The notes under the pieces are model-generated. The model saw only the letters and a program-made list of their open reading frames with translations, was not told where the DNA came from and ran no database searches. Below are positions 59,904 through 64,000 of a stretch of 64,000 bases of DNA, in pieces. The position numbers were made by a program, and so were the translations under genes. Location: contig CM070633.1 of the NCBI GenBank assembly GCA_036346255.1, positions 35,680,192-35,744,191 of the forward strand, read 5' to 3'. Source of the DNA: Ampelocalamus luodianensis. Lineage: Eukaryota > Streptophyta > Magnoliopsida > Poales > Poaceae. The number at the start of each line of letters is the position of its first letter. Position 1 is the first letter of the stretch.

Positions 59904-61193
59904 TGTAACATCCCAATTCTTGGCTTGTGTTTCAAATGCAAGAAAATACGTAGAAATTAAAACTTTTCTTGCATCTTAAAGTTTTTAAACTTTTCTGTAA
60001 TTCTTGTAAAGGAATTGTGGGAAATCATAGACCTAAATCTCCCATTTGACTAAAGACATAAACTCCTTGTTGAAAATCTTGGGTTCAACTCCCTGGAAAT
60101 ACTTTTCCTGGTTGTGTGACCCCTCTGAAATATTAAAATTTTATAAAAATTGTTTGAATATTTTAAGAGGCAGTCAAACCATTTTGACTCTTGGTCAAAA
60201 CCCTAGAATAAACATTGAGGAATTTCTAGAGAAAAATTGTTTGCATAAAAACCTCTGGAAATTTTACATAAGGTCAATCTTAAAGTCAGCAAGTTCTTGT
60301 AAAAATTTTGGAATTTTTGGACTTAGTTTGCTCCATTTAAAAATTCCTAAAATTTCCAGCCCAATATCAAACCCTAAGTCAAACTCTTGGTTTGGGTTCG
60401 AGTCAGACTCGACTAGAGTCCTTGGTCGAACCCGACATCTGAGTGCACTCGGACTCAGTCCTTTAGGCGCGATCAATGTCAGCCGTTGGATCTCCTGCCT
60501 ACCGCTGAGATCTTCGGGAGCGCACAGACCTCCCTCTCGTTCAGACCACCCTTGGTCACAACCACCTCATGTCTTTTTGCAAAGACCACCCTCTCGGACC
60601 TCCCCTTGGACCACCCTCTATGCCTTTGCAAAGACCTCCTCAAAGACCTCCCCTAAGACCACCCTCAGTGTTTTTGCAAAGACCACCCCATTGGTCTTTT
60701 GCAAAGACAACCCTCCAGACCACCCTTGGGCGTGCGCGTGTTGCACCTAGGGGATCGTGGACCATTCATGTATTGATCTATGTCTCAGATCTCTTTGAAC
60801 ATTCGGGACCTCCGAACCTTACTTTAAATCGTGGCCCTCCGTTTCTAATCCTACCGTCAAGACCTCCCCAACTCGATCTCTTGACTTAACCTAACCGCTT
60901 TGTTCTTTTGACCAGTCCACCTTGGGCTCTTTCACTGGCAGGTGGGACCCTCTGAGCCTGGTCATCATCACCTTCCTCGTGCACGAGCGCCATGGCAGAG
61001 GAGGAGCAGAGCGTTGTCACTTCTTTGTCCTTGTCAACGGCTCTTTACTGCCAATATTAAATGCGTGCCAGTGACTTTGCCCCCAAAGTCCCCCTTCTAC
61101 CTGCCCCCATCTCTTCAAGTGCGCCCCTCGCAGGAGCTTTTCACTCGGTGCACCCATGGAGCACTGCCGTTGCTTAACCCTTGCTCCCTCGGC

Positions 61194-61200
61194 TATAAAG
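61194..61200 (+). promoter_or_regulatory. TATA box of the LTR at 59904
   Basis: GGCTATAAAGAACCC in GC-rich sequence, at about 1.3 kb into the LTR. Confidence 0.6.
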
Positions 61201-62084
61201 AACCCTTGAGCTCCTCCTTAGCTTCTTTTAGACACCACCTTGCAACCCGAGTCTCATCTCTATTGCTTGAGCTCAAACACCCGAGAGCCCCTTTTCGCCA
61301 TTACTGGACCTTGGAGCTCCTTGGTGACGTCAGGGCTCCAATGGTTCTTCATTCTTCCTTTTTGTGCCACCCTATTCCTCTCATTATCTTGAGCAAATTT
61401 CCTAACTCAATTTTGGGCTTGCCCTCTCAGGAATAATCTAATTTTGAGTTGGACCGTTGCGGCCGAAGGAGGTCCCCTTCGTCCCCAACTCCGGTAAGGA
61501 CCTCTGTGTTTCAATTACTTGCTCCTTGACCATATAGGAGGACTTTTGAAGATGTCCTTACCTTTGGTTCATTTTCATTTTGCTCAGGAGTTCTTCTCCA
61601 TGTTGTCTTCCTCAGCACCGGCGGTGGTGGTCGTCGCCAGAGCTTCCCCGACCACCTCTGGACCTCCTCAATGCTAAGGTAACCTCCAAGTAGTCCCTTA
61701 GTGCTTGGGCACTCACTATCAGGACCGCTGCGGAGCTCCTTTGCCATTTTTGTCTTTCAGCCGTGTTGATCACGGCCGCCTCTCTCCGGCTCGCTGGCAT
61801 TCTAGGCCACCGCCGCCGCCGTCGAGAGTGGGTCCAGTAGGTGCGCAAACCTATTATGCACTTAGCGGTGCCCTTGGTTGGCGCTGGTGAGGTCCTCATC
61901 GCCGGCAGCAAGCCATTGTTTGCCCTCGGGTTTTTTCGGACGACATCGGCACTGTGCGTTATCAATTAGGACAAAGATCCTCTCATTAATGAACTAATCA
62001 TTGGTTAGTAGTTACTGGCTGTCTACAATGGCTTTTGTGTCACTTACATGTGGGCCATGTTCCCTTGTTGTCGTAAGCTAGGAC

Positions 62085-62500
62085 CACCCCTTGTTGATCT
62101 TGGCCGTCTAGGATCTCCCCGTGTAGATCTGAACCGTCAAGACCACCCTCCTTGGGCTTTTGTAAAGATGTCATTTAGGGCCTCCCCGTGGAGATCTTGA
62201 CCGTTCAGGACCTCCCCATCGAGATTTGAGCCATCCAGAACCTCCCCTCTATTAAATCTTGTCATCCAGGACATCCTCTTGTAGATCTTGACCGTTCAAA
62301 ACCTGCTATGTGAGCTCTTAGCCGTCAGGACATCTCTCAGTTTAGATCTTGACCATTTAGAACCTCCTTTGTGAGATCTTAGCCGTCAGGACCTCCCTCT
62401 TGCAGATCTTGATCGTTTAGAACCTCCTCTACGAGATCTTAGCCATCAGAACCTCCTCCAGTTAGATCTTGACCCTTAGGACCTCCTCCAAGACCTCTTC
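62085..62500. repeat. ~35-bp tandem subrepeats, AGATCTTGACCGTTCAGGACCTCC type
   Basis: About twelve units of 33-37 bp: AGATCTTRRCCRTYMRGACCTCC with variable linkers; alternate units favour GACCGTT.AGAACCTCC and AGCCGTCAGGACCTCC, hinting at a dimer. Confidence 0.85.
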
Positions 62501-63404
62501 ACCTAAAAGGTTTAACTTTTTCTTACACTAAAAATTGTTCAAACTTGTAAAATACATAAGTTTTTCTCTGTAACTTCAAATTGAGCAAACTAAAATTTGT
62601 TAGGTTCCTCTGTTAATATGCTTTAATGCAGAATAGGTTTTCATTATGTCCTTGCTTCTGAATAATGTTATGCCCTAGTTTCATAACTTAGAAAAATTAT
62701 AGGAAATTAATTTTAGCTCCAACTGTAGTAAACCAAATTTTGCTATGCTTAGAATGCCAGGATCTGCCTACCATAAAAATTTCATGTTCAAAAACTTTCT
62801 AGAAAATTGTGCAATGAATAGTAATAGAAAGTAATTTATTTTGATTTTTCCAGCAGACTGAAATTGTTTAGGCTATAACTTTTGCATATTTAATCCAAAT
62901 TGAATGATTCTTGTTGCTAAATTCATTTAAAATCATGCTCCATCTTCTGTGTAAATTTAATAGATTTTTGATGACTTTGAATTTTGAGACATTTTCGGTG
63001 TTCGTCGTTTTTTTAGATTTTCTCGTTCTTGCGATAGGTTCCGAAGATATTGTTGAGTATGAGAGTGATCATCTGCAGCAAACAAGTGATCTTCAGCAAG
63101 ACAAGCAGATGTAGCATCATTTGATCATATTGATCCCATTATTTTTAAATTCTAATATCTTGTTTGCAAAGAATAAGTATGCATGCTTCTTTGTGTCAAA
63201 GTTAATTTTGTAGTTTAGAGGTAGCTAATTGTGTTGCATTGTTTCCCTGAAATTGTCCACCCCGGCCACAAACCTAACTTAATATTCTCACTGGTGAATT
63301 AGAGCCTGGTGGATGATTTATGCTCTATTATTGTCTTTACGATATGATGCTTAGCAATGCTTAGTTACCGGTAGAATTGAGCGGTTATCGACTTAGTCGG
63401 TAAC

Positions 63405-64000
63405 TGTCGGTGTTTTACAACCGATCTTACGTAAAGATTGTTTGATTCGGGGGGGCTCCACAATTGATCACACAGACGAGAGAGACAAGGGAATTTTTAT
63501 ACAGGTTCGGGCCTTCTCCAGTGAGAATAATAACTCTACTCCTGTGTATCTTGTATTGGGTATCTGGATTACAATCAGCTGAGGGTCTTACTCATTGTCT
63601 TCCAAAAGGGCCTTCCCTCTTTATCTCTAAAAGACACGTATTTATACTACGCAGTGGTGGCTGTTGTCGTTCCAGGCTCATTAGTCGCTCATTATTGTAC
63701 AATAATGAGAGTAATTACCGGAGTAGTAACCTCCCCATGCTGTCAAACGGTTATCAGTCAAAGATAGTGGAGCATTATCTATAGTTATATCAGGCATAAC
63801 TACGTATTTTGACTGCTTAGATTCCCACTATTAAATGGGCCTTCTGACGAGTGGACCCAGTTAATCGTGAGGAAGTCGTGGCAGAGCTGGTCATAAAAGA
63901 ACTTACGACCAGGGGGGTTGTCGTAGAAAGGCTTACGACTGGGTACTGGTCGCAGGAAGACTTACAACCGGACGTAATCATAGCAGGACTTACGATTACA
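63405..64000 (-). mobile_element. Tat-type LTR end inserted into the preceding LTR, continues beyond the window
   Basis: Begins TGTCGGTGTTTTACAACCGA after GTAAC. Minus-strand TATA box TATAAATA at 63639-63646 suggests minus orientation. The ACAGGTTCGGGCCTTCTCC segment is typical of this class of gypsy LTR by memory. The right end and target duplication lie outside the window. Confidence 0.6.

Larger units (their letters stand above)
59904..63404 (+). mobile_element. long LTR, TGTAACATCCC family, plus orientation, right end beyond the window
   Basis: Starts TGTAACATCCCAATTCTTGG after GGGCG. Its first 60 bases match the inverted end of the LTR at 34834-39005 (GTGTTTCAAAYGCAAGAAAAT, GTAGAAATTAAAACTTTT), so it is the same family. 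TATA box TATAAAG at 61194-61200. At 63405 another LTR interrupts it within a segment (TCGACTTAGTCGGTAAC) that corresponds to 36118-36145 of the related copy. Confidence 0.8.

Noticed and set aside
59549..59941. Minus-strand 130-residue frame as a gene
   Set aside because: Runs across the start of the LTR at 59904 and has no recognisable domain.
1..64000. tRNA, rRNA or other structural RNA genes
   Set aside because: No A-box/B-box pairs, cloverleaf or rRNA-like stretch caught on reading; a tRNAscan-SE and Infernal run would settle it.

Overview
The window is plant nuclear DNA, almost certainly from a grass. The mobile elements are grass types: a Tat-lineage Ty3/gypsy element with two RNase H domains, very long solo LTRs that start TGTAAC, a MuDR-type MULE with GC-rich terminal inverted repeats, and an hAT transposase. 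The one intact plant gene has the usual intron, TATA box and ABRE-rich promoter. I cannot name the species.

Layout: 1-2441 is the right-hand part of an hAT transposon whose transposase has a single-base frameshift. 2871-4705 is a degraded LTR. 4760-8481 is a complete but internally deleted MULE with a perfect 9-bp target duplication; it carries an N-terminal transposase remnant facing a GRF-zinc-finger pseudogene. 8491-13194 is spacer with short repeats, hAT-like ends and a Pack-MULE-like element (11629-12754). 13195-15115 is an LTR. 15518-16699 (minus strand) codes for an ERD7-like senescence/dehydration-associated protein, the only intact host gene I see; its TATA box is at 17274 and it has two ABRE cores. 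18067-20101 is a solo LTR with a 5-bp target duplication, followed by a 61-bp tandem repeat.

From about 22380 to 45590 lies an old Tat-type element on the minus strand (gag, protease remnant, RT/RNase H, second RNase H, integrase). On its opposite strand, 3' of pol, sits a separate gene with its own TATA box (22778), GT-AG introns, a coiled-coil-rich product and an AATAAA signal (39559). This antisense gene has been split by a nested ~10-kb insertion in an exon (23257-33221, target duplication GAAGT) and a 4.2-kb solo LTR in an intron (34834-39005, CTCTA). The 10-kb insertion itself holds a composite of two opposed LTRs (23682-26810, CTAGG), a 2.1-kb LTR flanked by 327-bp direct duplications, and several arrays of inverted or higher-order repeats.

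45590-57780 is another plus-strand LTR-type sequence interrupted by a 7.3-kb LTR (46238-53518, CTTGC), which itself contains a 4.1-kb LTR (47888-52013, ATCTT), and by a further LTR at 55284-57495. 59904 to the end is a long plus-strand LTR into which a Tat-type LTR (63405 onward) has inserted.

The window is therefore mostly a nested retrotransposon block beside one small stress-related gene. The most unusual items are the spliced antisense gene of the Tat element, the covarying hairpin array at 28400-29123, the 327-bp duplication around an LTR, and the composite opposed-LTR insertion.
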